DNA from: Sphingobacteriales bacterium 39-19
GTDB taxonomy: Bacteria; Bacteroidota; Bacteroidia; Chitinophagales; Chitinophagaceae
Reading direction: 5' to 3'
Assembly: GCA_001898465.1 (NCBI GenBank)
Contig: MKTX01000018.1
Location: 1-38,105 of the forward strand
Length of the DNA stretch: 38,105 bases
Notes under the pieces: generated by a model
What the model was told of the DNA's origin: nothing
Seen by the model: the letters and a program-made list of their open reading frames with translations, nothing else
Databases searched by the model: none
In this document: positions 24,584 to 33,498 of the stretch, piece after piece
Layout of the letters: every line of letters starts with the position of its first letter
Numbering within the stretch: position 1 is the stretch's first letter
Translations under genes and position numbers: made by a program

Positions 24584-26734
24584 ATGAAACATTTTAAATT
24601 ATTAAAAACAATCATTGTTACCGGTTTTATTTTATTCCCGGTTACGCTCCTGGCACAAAAAGTAAGGCCTTCTACTTTTTCTTTTCAAAGTACAGAAGGA
24701 TTATTGTTTCTGCTTATATTTATTCTCATCATCATGCTGGCAGCCGTAATATATTTAAGAAGCAAAGTAATAAGGGTGCGCAACCAGGAAAAACAAGCCC
24801 AAAAAAATAAGGAACCCAAAAGCCTGGAAACTTACGTTAAAACCATGAATAGTGAATTAGTTGAAAAATGCCTTGATTTCCGGCATAAGAAAGGAAAAAA
24901 TATTTTGATTGCCTTATCGCTGCTGTTGCTCCATATACCGGTATATGCACAAACCAATCAGCCTGTACCTACGCCCGGTTCTATGCTGGGCGAAGGCGGG
25001 GTAATCATTACTTTAATTTTACTCGCAATACCCATCCTGGGAGGGATTATTTTATTGGTTGTTAAATTGAACAACACTTTATTAAAATATCAAAACAAGA
25101 AAAGAATTGAAGAAGCCAAAGAAATTATAACCTCACTCAAGAACATGCCCGAAGAGGAAGTAGACAAAATGCTACACAAAAAAAAGGAAGAATTAAATTA
25201 TCAGTTACATCATAATGAACTTTCGGGAGATCAGCAACCAGAAGATAAAAAAGGGCTATTGAGCTTTAACCGTAGTGCCGATTTACCGATTGTGGCTCCT
25301 AAGAAGAAGGCATTAAAACGCCCGGATATTGATCCCCGGCTTTCAAAACTTGTTTTATGGTTTTTAGGGAGTGCCACATTTTGGTTGCTGTTTGGCACTT
25401 CCATTGGCGAATACCTGGGAATAAAATTTGTTGCCCCCGATGCTGATCATGTGAGCTGGTTAAGCTTTGGCCGGTTGCGCCCTGTACATACCAATTCTGT
25501 TTTTTGGGGATGGGCATCACTTGCTATGCTGGGCCTGGCTTATTACACTGTGCCCCGGGTAAGTAATACCCGGCTGGCTAGTTTTAAATTGGGCTGGTAT
25601 TCACTTTGGCTGGTAAATGCATCGGTACTCATTGGCAGCATCTGCTTAATGGCGGGTGTAAATAATGGCGGTGGAGAATACCGGGAATATGTATGGCCCG
25701 TAATGCTTCTGTTTGCTATTGCTTTAGTGCTTACCCTTATTAATTTCTTAAAGACCATTGCACAAAGAACTACCCGTGAAATTTATATCTCAAACTGGTA
25801 TATTGTAAGCTCTATCATATTTACCATTGTAATTGCACTGGTGGCTTATATACCCACCTGGCAAAACGGGCTGGGAGAAACCATTGTGCAAGGGTATTAT
25901 ATGCACCAGGGTGTAGGTATGTGGTTTATGTTCTTTACTTTAGGATTGGTATATTATTTCTTACCCCAGCAGCTCAACAAACCTATTTATTCTTATAGCC
26001 TGGGTATATTGGCTTTTTGGACACAAATCTTATTTTATACACTCATCGGCTCACATCACTTTGTGTTTAGCTCTATTCCCTGGTGGCTGCAAACTGTTGC
26101 AATAGTGGGTAGCGCCGGTATGGTAATACCTGTAATGGCAGGATCTACCAATTTTATCATGACTTTTAAAAATGCATGGTACAAAGTGCAGGACAGTTAT
26201 ACCTTACCCTTTTTTCTTGTAGGTACTATCTTTTATTTTACCGGTTCATTGCAAGGTACCGCTGAAGCTTTTCGCACTACCAATTTAGTATGGCATTTTA
26301 CTGATTTTACAGTGGCGCACTCCCATTTAACCATGTACGGAATCATTACGTTTTTTGCATGGGCATGCATATATGCCATTGTACCCCGCTTAACCGGCAG
26401 GGAAGCCCCCCAAATTACGATTGGCGCACATTTTTGGCTGGCCCTCATTGGGTTATTATTTTATACCATTCCATTAATGTATGGAAGTACCTTAAAAGGA
26501 TTGATGTGGATGAACGGCAAACCATTTATTGAAAGCGTGGTGATGATGGCGCCCTATTGGCTGTGGAGAGCCATTGGCGGAAGCCTGATGTGGATATCGC
26601 ACCTGTTTTTTGCTTATAACATGTACCTGATGTTTAAAAAATCAAAAGTGATGGATCTGAACGAAGCCATCATCCAGGAAATAGAAAAAGAAAACCCGAT
26701 TTCTCTCACCGATAAAAATTCAAATGTATCATGA
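24584..26734 (+). CDS. ccoN: cbb3-type cytochrome oxidase catalytic subunit with N-terminal extension
   Basis: Residues about 250-685 form the haem-copper oxidase core. His302 (RPVHTNS) and His581 should bind low-spin haem b, His441 (YYMHQG) and His491-492 (GSHHF) should bind CuB, and His579 (VAHSH) high-spin haem b3. Tyr485, six residues before the HH pair, matches the CuB-linked tyrosine of cbb3 oxidases and argues for oxygen rather than NO reduction. The position of the proximal-side glutamate of studied CcoN proteins is Gln557. Residues 1-240 are extra: two successive units, each with a signal-like segment ending in AQ (LLAQ at 25, YAQ at 123), a membrane helix (39-58; 139-161) and a charged coiled tail. 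The stop overlaps the next gene by ATGA. Confidence 0.88.
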   Translation: MKHFKLLKTIIVTGFILFPVTLLAQKVRPSTFSFQSTEGLLFLLIFILIIMLAAVIYLRSKVIRVRNQEKQAQKNKEPKSLETYVKTMNSELVEKCLDFRHKKGKNILIALSLLLLHIPVYAQTNQPVPTPGSMLGEGGVIITLILLAIPILGGIILLVVKLNNTLLKYQNKKRIEEAKEIITSLKNMPEEEVDKMLHKKKEELNYQLHHNELSGDQQPEDKKGLLSFNRSADLPIVAPKKKALKRPDIDPRLSKLVLWFLGSATFWLLFGTSIGEYLGIKFVAPDADHVSWLSFGRLRPVHTNSVFWGWASLAMLGLAYYTVPRVSNTRLASFKLGWYSLWLVNASVLIGSICLMAGVNNGGGEYREYVWPVMLLFAIALVLTLINFLKTIAQRTTREIYISNWYIVSSIIFTIVIALVAYIPTWQNGLGETIVQGYYMHQGVGMWFMFFTLGLVYYFLPQQLNKPIYSYSLGILAFWTQILFYTLIGSHHFVFSSIPWWLQTVAIVGSAGMVIPVMAGSTNFIMTFKNAWYKVQDSYTLPFFLVGTIFYFTGSLQGTAEAFRTTNLVWHFTDFTVAHSHLTMYGIITFFAWACIYAIVPRLTGREAPQITIGAHFWLALIGLLFYTIPLMYGSTLKGLMWMNGKPFIESVVMMAPYWLWRAIGGSLMWISHLFFAYNMYLMFKKSKVMDLNEAIIQEIEKENPISLTDKNSNVS

Positions 26735-27735
26735 GTGCTTTTGATAATCATAAAAAATTATTTGGAACTGCGTTTGTATTTTTTGCAGCACTTACCATTT
26801 GGGTAGCCGTAATTCCTGCTTTACATAATCAAAAAAACAATGCGCCGCTACCCGGTGCCAAACCACTTACGGAAGCAGAACGTAAAGGGAAAGATATTTA
26901 TATCGCCAATGGCTGCGTGGCTTGCCATACCCAGCAGGTGCGGAATATTGATATGGATAAAATGTGGGGCGAGCGCCCGGGCGTAGCTGCAGATTATGCA
27001 GGCAACCATCGCCTGGATTTTTTACGCAATACCGCCACCCTGATGGGCACCGAACGTACCGGACCGGATTTAACCAATATAGGAAACAGGCAACCGAGTG
27101 CCGACTGGCAACTGGTACACCTGTATAACCCCCGCACGGTTGTAAAAGAATCCATCATGCCGGCTTACCCATGGCTTTTTACTTACAAGGAAAAACCAGG
27201 GAAGAACGATGTAATTGTAAATGTTCCTGATGAATTCAAAAAAGGAAAAACAGGAAAAGTAGTAGCCACCAAAGATGCATTAAACTTAGTAGCTTATTTG
27301 CAATCATTAAAACAAGTACCCCTTCCGGATGGTACACCCAGCCCTGAATTTCTGTATAAAAGAAATATTGCAAAAGTGGGCGATTCCGGTAAACCTGCCG
27401 GTATGGATGGGCAGGCACTCTATACGGCTAACTGCCAAAGCTGCCACCAATCGAACGGAGAAGGCCTGGCAGGCGCTTTCCCCCCATTAAAAGGAAGTAA
27501 GATAGTAGATGGAGATGATTTAAATATATACGTGGGTATCATCATGCATGGGTATGATGCCCGTGCAGAATATGGTGTAATGCCTGCCATTGGTACTACC
27601 ATGAAGTTTACAGAAAATGAAATTGCCGCCATCATTAATTATGAAAGAAGCAGCTGGGGAAATAATGGAAAACAGGTTACCCCGGATGAAATAAAGAAAG
27701 CATTAGACTCGGTGAATACAACCTTAAAAAAATAA
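26731..27735 (+). CDS. ccoO: CcoO-like cytochrome c fused to a second cytochrome c domain
   Basis: This 334-residue membrane-anchored dihaem cytochrome should feed electrons to CcoN. One membrane helix lies at 11-31. The CcoO domain has haem site CVACH (62-66), TQQVRNIDMDKMWGERPG, GTERTGPDLTNIG and the axial methionine in SIMPAYPWLF (Met143). The second domain has CQSCH (235-239) and Met284 (GVMPAIG), as in the C-terminal haem of CcoP. No separate ccoP is present, so the fusion probably replaces it with two haems instead of three. It overlaps ccoN by four bases, implying coupled translation. Confidence 0.9.
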   Translation: MSAFDNHKKLFGTAFVFFAALTIWVAVIPALHNQKNNAPLPGAKPLTEAERKGKDIYIANGCVACHTQQVRNIDMDKMWGERPGVAADYAGNHRLDFLRNTATLMGTERTGPDLTNIGNRQPSADWQLVHLYNPRTVVKESIMPAYPWLFTYKEKPGKNDVIVNVPDEFKKGKTGKVVATKDALNLVAYLQSLKQVPLPDGTPSPEFLYKRNIAKVGDSGKPAGMDGQALYTANCQSCHQSNGEGLAGAFPPLKGSKIVDGDDLNIYVGIIMHGYDARAEYGVMPAIGTTMKFTENEIAAIINYERSSWGNNGKQVTPDEIKKALDSVNTTLKK

Positions 27736-27754
27736 ACAATCTAATTTTTTAATC

Positions 27755-28015
27755 ATGAAAAAAATAAAATTGTTATTCGCATTATGGATTACTTCCATTA
27801 CTACTTGGGCATGCCCCATGTGTGAAAAAGCTCAGCCTCGTATATTAAGAGGCGTTACCCATGGCACCGGGCCCGAAAGTAAATGGGATTATGTAATTGT
27901 TTGGGTAACGGTAGCCATAGTCCTGTTCACCCTTTACTATTCAGTAAAATGGATAATAAAACCCGGTGAAAAATCAGGCAGCCACATTAAAAGGTTAATC
28001 TTAAATAATGAATAG
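27755..28015 (+). CDS. Small membrane protein with CxxC, oxidase-associated
   Basis: This 86-residue protein opens with a signal-like segment (KIKLLFALWITSITTWA) followed directly by CPMCEKAQPR, then has one membrane helix at about 46-65 (DYVIVWVTVAIVLFTLYY) and a basic tail. The CPMC pair could bind copper or haem or form a disulfide, and the single helix is reminiscent of CcoQ/CcoS-type accessory subunits. I do not recognise a named family. It lies 19 bases after the CcoO-like gene and overlaps the next by 8 bases, so it belongs to the oxidase operon. Confidence 0.7.
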   Translation: MKKIKLLFALWITSITTWACPMCEKAQPRILRGVTHGTGPESKWDYVIVWVTVAIVLFTLYYSVKWIIKPGEKSGSHIKRLILNNE

Positions 28016-28424
28016 CATGAAAGACAGGAGCATTATTTACATATTTATTGATGAGGAAGAGCAACCTATTGCACAGGTGCATTCACCCATTAATTTCGAA
28101 TTAGATACCCGCAAATTAATTGACGGTAAACATTCTCTTAAAATCGTAAGTAAGGATCCTACCGGCAAAGAAGGAATCCGCATCATACCTTTTGAAGTGA
28201 GAAATGGCCCTGCCATCACAATTGAAGGCATTACCGAAAATGCTGTGGTAGATGGTGTTTTACCCCTTATGATTAATGCTTACGGCAAAGGGGATTCAAA
28301 AAATTTCTTAATAGAAGGAAGTGAAACGCCACAAAGCATCCCTGCCTGGGTATGGATTTTAATAATTGGATTTACAGGCTGGGCTTTATTTTATTTATTT
28401 AGTTATATTTCTCTTAAGATGTAA
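28008..28424 (+). CDS. Membrane-anchored beta-domain protein of the oxidase operon
   Basis: This 138-residue protein has a soluble Ig-like beta region (strand blocks IIYIFIDEEE, FELDTRKLIDGKHSLKIVS, IRIIPFEVRNGP) and one C-terminal membrane helix at about 112-133 (IPAWVWILIIGFTGWALFYL). DTRKLIDGKHSL resembles the Ig-like folds of periplasmic oxidase-accessory proteins, but I cannot name a family. An in-frame ATG at 28017 would shorten it by three residues. It overlaps the previous gene by eight bases. Confidence 0.68.
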   Translation: MNSMKDRSIIYIFIDEEEQPIAQVHSPINFELDTRKLIDGKHSLKIVSKDPTGKEGIRIIPFEVRNGPAITIEGITENAVVDGVLPLMINAYGKGDSKNFLIEGSETPQSIPAWVWILIIGFTGWALFYLFSYISLKM

Positions 28425-28431
28425 TTCATGT

Positions 28432-28821
28432 ATGCAAAAAGAAATCACAAACCTGGATGATATTAAATTATTGGTAGATACCTTTTACGGAAGAATAAGG
28501 GAAAACGAACTACTGGCACCCATCTTTAATGCAGTGATTGGTGACCGCTGGCCCCAGCACCTGGAAAAAATGTACCGCTTTTGGCAAACCGTTTTGCTGG
28601 ATGAACACACGTATTACAATAGCCCCTTTCCGCCCCATGCCAAATTGCCCATAGCACAAAATCATTTTGATACCTGGTTACAATTATGGCACCTTACGAT
28701 TGATGAAAATTTTACCGGCAAGTTAGCAGAAGAAGCTAAATGGAGAGGAGATAAAATGGCCGTGATGTTTTTAAATAAAATTCAATACTACAGTAGCCGG
28801 TCATCGGAACCGCTCATCTGA
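28432..28821 (+). CDS. Group III truncated haemoglobin
   Basis: This 129-residue haem protein of the 2/2 globin fold would bind O2 or NO. The start at 28432 gives MQKEITNLDDIKLLVDTFYG, with the Phe-Tyr pair (19-20) at the B9/B10 positions. HLEKMYRFWQTVLL covers helix E, and His78 in AQNHFDTWLQLW is the expected proximal histidine. Group III members often accompany Bacteroidota and Campylobacter NO-response genes. It lies 7 bases after the preceding gene, in the oxidase operon. Confidence 0.87.
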   Translation: MQKEITNLDDIKLLVDTFYGRIRENELLAPIFNAVIGDRWPQHLEKMYRFWQTVLLDEHTYYNSPFPPHAKLPIAQNHFDTWLQLWHLTIDENFTGKLAEEAKWRGDKMAVMFLNKIQYYSSRSSEPLI

Positions 28822-28835
28822 TAAATAAAAAGTTC

Positions 28836-29297
28836 ATGAAGCGAAGTGATTATATTGTGGCCTTGTCCCGGGATCATCATTTTGGCTTGCTATTTTCCTG
28901 GAAAATAAAACAGGGGTTAAAGCTGCAGGCAGATGTAAACCGGATTTCAAAATATGCCGGCTATTTTTGGACGCATCATTTAAAAAAACATTTTGAAGAA
29001 GAAGAGAATTTATTATTCAATAAGTGGCCTCATGAGGGTTGTAACCGGGCGCTGAAAGATCACCAGGCGATTGAAAAGAAAATTACAGCAATCACCACGT
29101 CAAAGGCCAGCGAACAGGATTTTATTGAATTGGCAGAAATGATTGATGATCATATCCGTTTTGAAGAACGGGAATTATTTCCCTTTTTGGAACAAAACAT
29201 TCCCGTGCAAGAACTCATTTTAATGGGGGCAGAACTGGATAAACTGCACAAAAAGCCGGTAGAAGATAATTTCGAAGATGCATTTTGGATTAAATAA
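28836..29297 (+). CDS. Haemerythrin domain protein
   Basis: This 153-residue four-helix di-iron protein has the likely ligands His14/15 (SRDHHFG), His48 and His52 (THHLKKHFEEEE, with Glu56), His76 (KDHQAIE), His106 (DDHIRFEERE) and Glu110. Bacterial haemerythrins bind oxygen or NO, and YtfE/Ric-like members repair nitrosylated iron centres. It follows the truncated haemoglobin by 14 bases, and the pairing in one operon behind an Rrf2 regulator suggests defence against NO. The exact activity is not shown by the sequence. Confidence 0.87.
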   Translation: MKRSDYIVALSRDHHFGLLFSWKIKQGLKLQADVNRISKYAGYFWTHHLKKHFEEEENLLFNKWPHEGCNRALKDHQAIEKKITAITTSKASEQDFIELAEMIDDHIRFEERELFPFLEQNIPVQELILMGAELDKLHKKPVEDNFEDAFWIK

Positions 29298-29431
29298 TCA
29301 TAACCCCTCTCTTTACCCCACATTTTGCATCCATACAAAAAATGTATATTTACCGCCCAAATAATGGCGGTATCAGGCAATATTTTAGTCCTAAATCCGT
29401 ATATATTAATTGCCAAACAAGTATTAAACAA

Positions 29432-30166
29432 ATGAAATTAAGGAACCCCAAAAGCAGGTACCATTTAAAAATTAATAAATCAGCAAAAGTTTTAGATGTA
29501 GGCGGCGGCCATAATCCGCATCCAAGGGCAAATGTGGTGGTTGATAAATATACCGATACCAATTATCATCGCAGCGGGGATATTAAAGTTTTAAAAAATC
29601 AGCAATTTATAAATGCGGATGGCGAGAAACTTCCATTTAAAGACCATGAATTTGATTATGTAATCTGTTGCCATGTGCTGGAACATGTAGAAGATCCCAT
29701 CCAGTTTTTAAGTGAAATATTCCGTGTGGGAAAAAAAGGATATATAGAAACACCTTCCTTGCTGGGCGAATGCCTGGCTCCCCGTGAATCACATAAGTGG
29801 ATCTTGCACGAACATGAGGATACCTTATATTTAGTAGATAAACAAAAACTGGGCTTTGTCTCCAATGCCTATTACCTGGGCGACCTGGTGCAGGAATATT
29901 TACCCAAACATAGTATTGGTTTTAAAATGACAGAACGTACGCATCCCAATTTAATGACAATCCGTATAGAATGGGACACCAATTTTAAATACGAAATAGA
30001 GCCCCGGGACCCGGAAATAAGAAAATATTTTAAAGATGGCTGGAAGCCTGAATGGGCTGAAAGCTTTTTTCCAAAAAGAACCATGGGTACCGAGTTTAAA
30101 GAAGCTGCTATTGCATTTAAAGAAATCTGCAACAGTGTTTTTAAATCAAAAGTGCTTAAAAAATAA
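29432..30166 (+). CDS. Class I SAM-dependent methyltransferase
   Basis: I favour the ATG at 29432 (MKLRNPKSRYHL, 244 residues); an ATG at 29342 would add 30 residues of unusual composition lying over a promoter-like TATATTTA. Motif I is VLDVGGGHNPHP (20-31), the acidic second motif is in VVVDKY, and the motif IV region reads FDYVICCHVLEHVEDP, typical of methyltransferase type 11. The GGGHNPHP variant resembles enzymes in surface-glycan loci. The substrate is unknown. It stands alone, 134 bases after the haemerythrin gene, and ends convergent with the TSUP gene. Confidence 0.82.
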   Translation: MKLRNPKSRYHLKINKSAKVLDVGGGHNPHPRANVVVDKYTDTNYHRSGDIKVLKNQQFINADGEKLPFKDHEFDYVICCHVLEHVEDPIQFLSEIFRVGKKGYIETPSLLGECLAPRESHKWILHEHEDTLYLVDKQKLGFVSNAYYLGDLVQEYLPKHSIGFKMTERTHPNLMTIRIEWDTNFKYEIEPRDPEIRKYFKDGWKPEWAESFFPKRTMGTEFKEAAIAFKEICNSVFKSKVLKK

Positions 30167-30272
30167 TAGCCCGGGGTTTGTTTTAAAGAATTAAGAAGGC
30201 ATAAAAAAAGGAGCCCCCTGTTTTTTCGAAGCTTTCTATTTATAACCTCTTAGAATACTTTATTTCTTAAAC

Positions 30273-31106
30273 TCAGGAATAAAATCTGCTCACAAGTATG
30301 CGGATGCCTACAATGGCCAATGAAAAAGCCAGTGCTTTAATGATAATTCTGCCTTTTATTTTACGGGACAAATAAGCACCTAATTGAGCGCCCGGAATTA
30401 CACCTACAGAAAGGCCAATCACCATTTTTAATACCAATGGATTTTGATAACTGCCTTCAAAAATATGGGTAACCACACTCACTATGGTCATAATAGCTAA
30501 AATAAAATGTGAAGTTGCCGTGGCTATATGTACAGGAAAAAGCAACCATTCCGTCATTGCCGGTACATGAATAATGCCGCCACCAATACCCAGCAAGGGA
30601 GAAAAATATCCCACTAAAATACTTAGTAACATACCATACCGGATATCATAAGCATATTGATACGAAATACCCAATTTATCGGTAATAGAACGGCTAACCC
30701 AGCCCTTATGCGCTTTTACCACTTTAGAAGTGGCCTTTTTCTTTTGCCCTTTAAAAAAAAGAAATAGGGCAAGACAAACTAAAAGAATACCGAATATAAT
30801 ATCAAATACATTCCTGGGAATTATTTTTGTGGTGAGTACTCCTAATATAGAACCTGGTATGGTGCAAATGGCAAAGAGAATGCCCGCTTTATAGTCAACT
30901 CTTTTGGTTCTCATGTATGCAATAGATCCTGAACTTGCATTGCAAGCCACTACTCCCATTGAGATAGCTGTAATGGCATCGGGAGAAAGATCGGGATGCA
31001 CAAGAATAAGAAGCGGTACCAGTATAAATCCACCCCCGGCACCTATAAGTGTACCAATGGTACCTATAAAAAAACCAATTAAAATGAGTAAATAAATATT
31101 TTCCAT
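30273..31106 (-). CDS. TSUP (TauE/SafE) family transporter
   Basis: This 277-residue inner-membrane protein has about eight hydrophobic segments in two similar halves, each opening with a glycine-rich motif: GTLIGAGGGFILVPLL (about 17-32) and LLGIGGGIIHVPAM (about 170-183). A basic loop (KGQKKKATSKVVKAHKG) separates the halves. The family exports or imports sulfite, sulfoacetate or related anions. The substrate here is not known. Neighbouring genes do not indicate sulfur metabolism. Confidence 0.88.
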   Translation of the reverse strand: MENIYLLILIGFFIGTIGTLIGAGGGFILVPLLILVHPDLSPDAITAISMGVVACNASSGSIAYMRTKRVDYKAGILFAICTIPGSILGVLTTKIIPRNVFDIIFGILLVCLALFLFFKGQKKKATSKVVKAHKGWVSRSITDKLGISYQYAYDIRYGMLLSILVGYFSPLLGIGGGIIHVPAMTEWLLFPVHIATATSHFILAIMTIVSVVTHIFEGSYQNPLVLKMVIGLSVGVIPGAQLGAYLSRKIKGRIIIKALAFSLAIVGIRILVSRFYS

Positions 31107-31298
31107 AAAATTAAAATAACAGCCATTAAATGATAGGCACAGCAGGATAAATGCTATGCTTTACGGAAAATTAAATAAACCTATCCTGTTTTTATAAACC
31201 AGGGCTGCAGCATAGTACAAATGTTGAAAGGATTGCGACGCAACGATGATGCTATAAAAAACATATGCCGGTATTTACAATAACCCGGGAATCATAAT

Positions 31299-32039
31299 TT
31301 ATATGGTACCGTTATCAACAAATAAATGATGCCCTGTTACCGATGCAGATTTATCACTTAATAAAAATTCAACCATTGCAGCCACCGATTCTTTTGATGT
31401 TGGTTTCTTTAAAGAAGTACGGTTGTATATCCGGTTTCTTTGATCATCAGATAAAGTACCGCTCATATCGGTCTCCATAAAACCCGCCACTACTGCGTTT
31501 GATCTTATACCCCGTTGCCCCCACTCCCTCGCCGTATTTTTAGAAAATGCCTCTAAAGCCCCTTTGGTACTGGCGTACATGGATAAGCCCTTATACCCCG
31601 TATGCACACTTACAGAAGAGATGTGTACCACGCTTCCCGAAATTTTATTAAACAACATATTCCGTAATACAAATTTTGTAAGCATCATGGCCGAAAACAC
31701 ATTTACCCGGTACATTTTTTCTAACAGGTCCAGGTTCAGGTTGGTCACTATATCATCGTAGGCAAGCGCTGCATTGTTTACAAAACCATGAATAGGCTCT
31801 GTAGCTGGAAATTGCTTTTTTAAAAAATCGGTTAATTCCTCCACATTGGCCAGGTCATATAAGTGAATAAATAATTTTCCCTGATATTCATTTTGTAATT
31901 GTTCTAAGGCTGCGGGCAGCGTACGGTTTATAACATGTACCTGGTAACCCGTATGTAATAAATAACGGGCTATTTCTAGCCCCAGCCCCTTGCTGCCACC
32001 GGTTAAAATTATTTTTTTTACACTGCTCATTCTATACAT
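31299..32039 (-). CDS. SDR-family oxidoreductase (FabG-like)
   Basis: This 246-residue classical short-chain dehydrogenase has the cofactor-binding TGGSKGLGLEIA (14-25), NNAA (about 87-90), the catalytic Ser in HISSVSVHTG and YASTKGALEAF (Tyr-x3-Lys). IRSNAVVAGFMETDM is the usual loop after the active site. A second ATG at 32030 would trim three residues. It is last in the five-gene minus-strand unit, 9 bases after the ligase, and probably reduces a 3-ketoacyl or sugar intermediate made there. The substrate is inference. Confidence 0.88.
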   Translation of the reverse strand: MYRMSSVKKIILTGGSKGLGLEIARYLLHTGYQVHVINRTLPAALEQLQNEYQGKLFIHLYDLANVEELTDFLKKQFPATEPIHGFVNNAALAYDDIVTNLNLDLLEKMYRVNVFSAMMLTKFVLRNMLFNKISGSVVHISSVSVHTGYKGLSMYASTKGALEAFSKNTAREWGQRGIRSNAVVAGFMETDMSGTLSDDQRNRIYNRTSLKKPTSKESVAAMVEFLLSDKSASVTGHHLFVDNGTI

Positions 32040-32048
32040 ATTTCTTCA

Positions 32049-33257
32049 TTAAATCCTGCTTTTTTTACCCGTACTCGTTAGGGTAATGGCAGGTACAAAT
32101 TTTATAATCCTGGGTACTTTATAATCAGGTAGCCGCTCTTTTAAAAATGCTTTAATTTCTTTCTCACTCAGTGTGTTCTGCTGTAAAACTATATCTGCAC
32201 ACAAAATGGTTCCCATTAAAGAATTGGGTTTGCCAAACACTTTTACATCTGTAACTGCTGCATTTTCTAAAATGAGTTCTTCCACTTCATTCGGGTTTAC
32301 TTTGCTTCCGCCAATATTTATCATTTCATTCTTACGGGAAACAAATTGAAATTCCAGGGGCTCCCAACTGGTTACTTGAACCATATCACCCGTTACATAC
32401 CAGCCATCCTGAATTTGCAAATCAGGAGAGTTCGCAATCAAACTTTCATGCAGCCACAATTCATTTTCTACAATTTTTACAAAAGATTTAATTTTTTCAC
32501 TTATTGTAAATTGGTCGCCTGACGCAGCAAATAATGCACCGGCTTCAGTAGAGGCATATACATTGGTAAATTTAGCATTGGGAAACATTCCTTTTAAATT
32601 CTGCAGTATGCCTTCACTTAATTTTTCTCCACCAAATGTAATTTGTTTTACTTTATTAAAAACCTCAGTTGCCGGTAATAATAATCTGTAAAAAGTAGGC
32701 GTTGCGGAAATATGACTTACTGAATACTCCTGTATGCAGGAAAATATTTGCGTCCTGCTCAATCCAAAAAGATTAATAATTGCATTTTGATTTAAAAAAG
32801 CCTGGAAAAAAACCTGCATGCCTGCCATGTGAGTAGGATTGTATGCAAGACCCCACACATCATCCGCCCTGTGTACATTCATTTTAATGTTGCGGGTTAA
32901 GCTGGGAAAGCTATGATACACTTTTTTAGGGAGGCCTGTTGTACCCGATGTGGCCATTTGCAATTTCCAGTTACTACGCTGCCGGATATTTTTTATATAA
33001 TATGCTAAGCCCTCGCCATAATAAGGATTGGGAAAAGACTGAAATGTAATTGCCCGCTCAGAAGTAAAATGAGTTTCCTTAAAAGTAATGGTTTCATCTA
33101 AAATAAGTGAGCGGATCAATTGTACATACAATTCATAAATATTTTTATATTCAATGGAATTGCTGAATTGATAAACAGGCTGGTTAAGGTCTTCAAACAA
33201 ATCATGGTAAGATCTATGAATGCCTTCTTTTATATCAATTAAAAATAAACCATCCAT
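32049..33257 (-). CDS. AMP-forming acyl-CoA synthetase/ligase, short form
   Basis: This 402-residue adenylate-forming enzyme activates a carboxylic acid. It shows the P-loop motif MATSGTTGLPKKVYHS (101-116), YASTEAGALFA (about 238), GWYVTGDMV (about 293) and the C-terminal catalytic Lys in TLTSTGKKSRI. It is about 100 residues shorter than typical acyl-CoA ligases, mainly at the N-terminus. It starts one base after the acyl carrier protein gene, so it may load that carrier rather than CoA. Confidence 0.86.
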   Translation of the reverse strand: MDGLFLIDIKEGIHRSYHDLFEDLNQPVYQFSNSIEYKNIYELYVQLIRSLILDETITFKETHFTSERAITFQSFPNPYYGEGLAYYIKNIRQRSNWKLQMATSGTTGLPKKVYHSFPSLTRNIKMNVHRADDVWGLAYNPTHMAGMQVFFQAFLNQNAIINLFGLSRTQIFSCIQEYSVSHISATPTFYRLLLPATEVFNKVKQITFGGEKLSEGILQNLKGMFPNAKFTNVYASTEAGALFAASGDQFTISEKIKSFVKIVENELWLHESLIANSPDLQIQDGWYVTGDMVQVTSWEPLEFQFVSRKNEMINIGGSKVNPNEVEELILENAAVTDVKVFGKPNSLMGTILCADIVLQQNTLSEKEIKAFLKERLPDYKVPRIIKFVPAITLTSTGKKSRI

Positions 33258-33258
33258 T

Positions 33259-33480
33259 TTATTTTGAAGTTTTTTTCATTATATCTCCAACGGTTTCTAC
33301 AAAACCATTTTCAAAAATATCAACTCCATATTCTTCTTCTATATTCACGGTTAATTCAGCCAGGTCAAGGGAATCAAACCCAATATCGTTTCTTAAAGAA
33401 GTTGTTTCCGTAATTGTACCGCTATAAGATTTATTGTTATTTTCCAAAACTCTGTTGATAATTGAAATAATTTTATCCAT
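33259..33480 (-). CDS. Acyl carrier protein
   Basis: This 73-residue protein has the phosphopantetheine site at Ser37 in IGFDSLDLAELTVNIEEEYG and the usual acidic helix II. TTSLRNDIGFDS precedes it. It carries an acyl group on a 4'-phosphopantetheine arm. It is not beside fabF or fabD, so it is a specialised carrier rather than the housekeeping AcpP. It lies one base before the ligase and 18 bases after the GINT1_N-like gene. Confidence 0.92.
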   Translation of the reverse strand: MDKIISIINRVLENNNKSYSGTITETTSLRNDIGFDSLDLAELTVNIEEEYGVDIFENGFVETVGDIMKKTSK

Positions 33481-33498
33481 ATTACATTCATTAATTTT

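Noticed and set aside
24584..26734. The haem-copper subunit as a nitric oxide reductase, suggested by its NO-linked neighbours
   Set aside because: Tyr485 sits exactly where the CuB-linked tyrosine of cbb3 oxidases lies, and NO reductases lack it. I kept the oxidase call.
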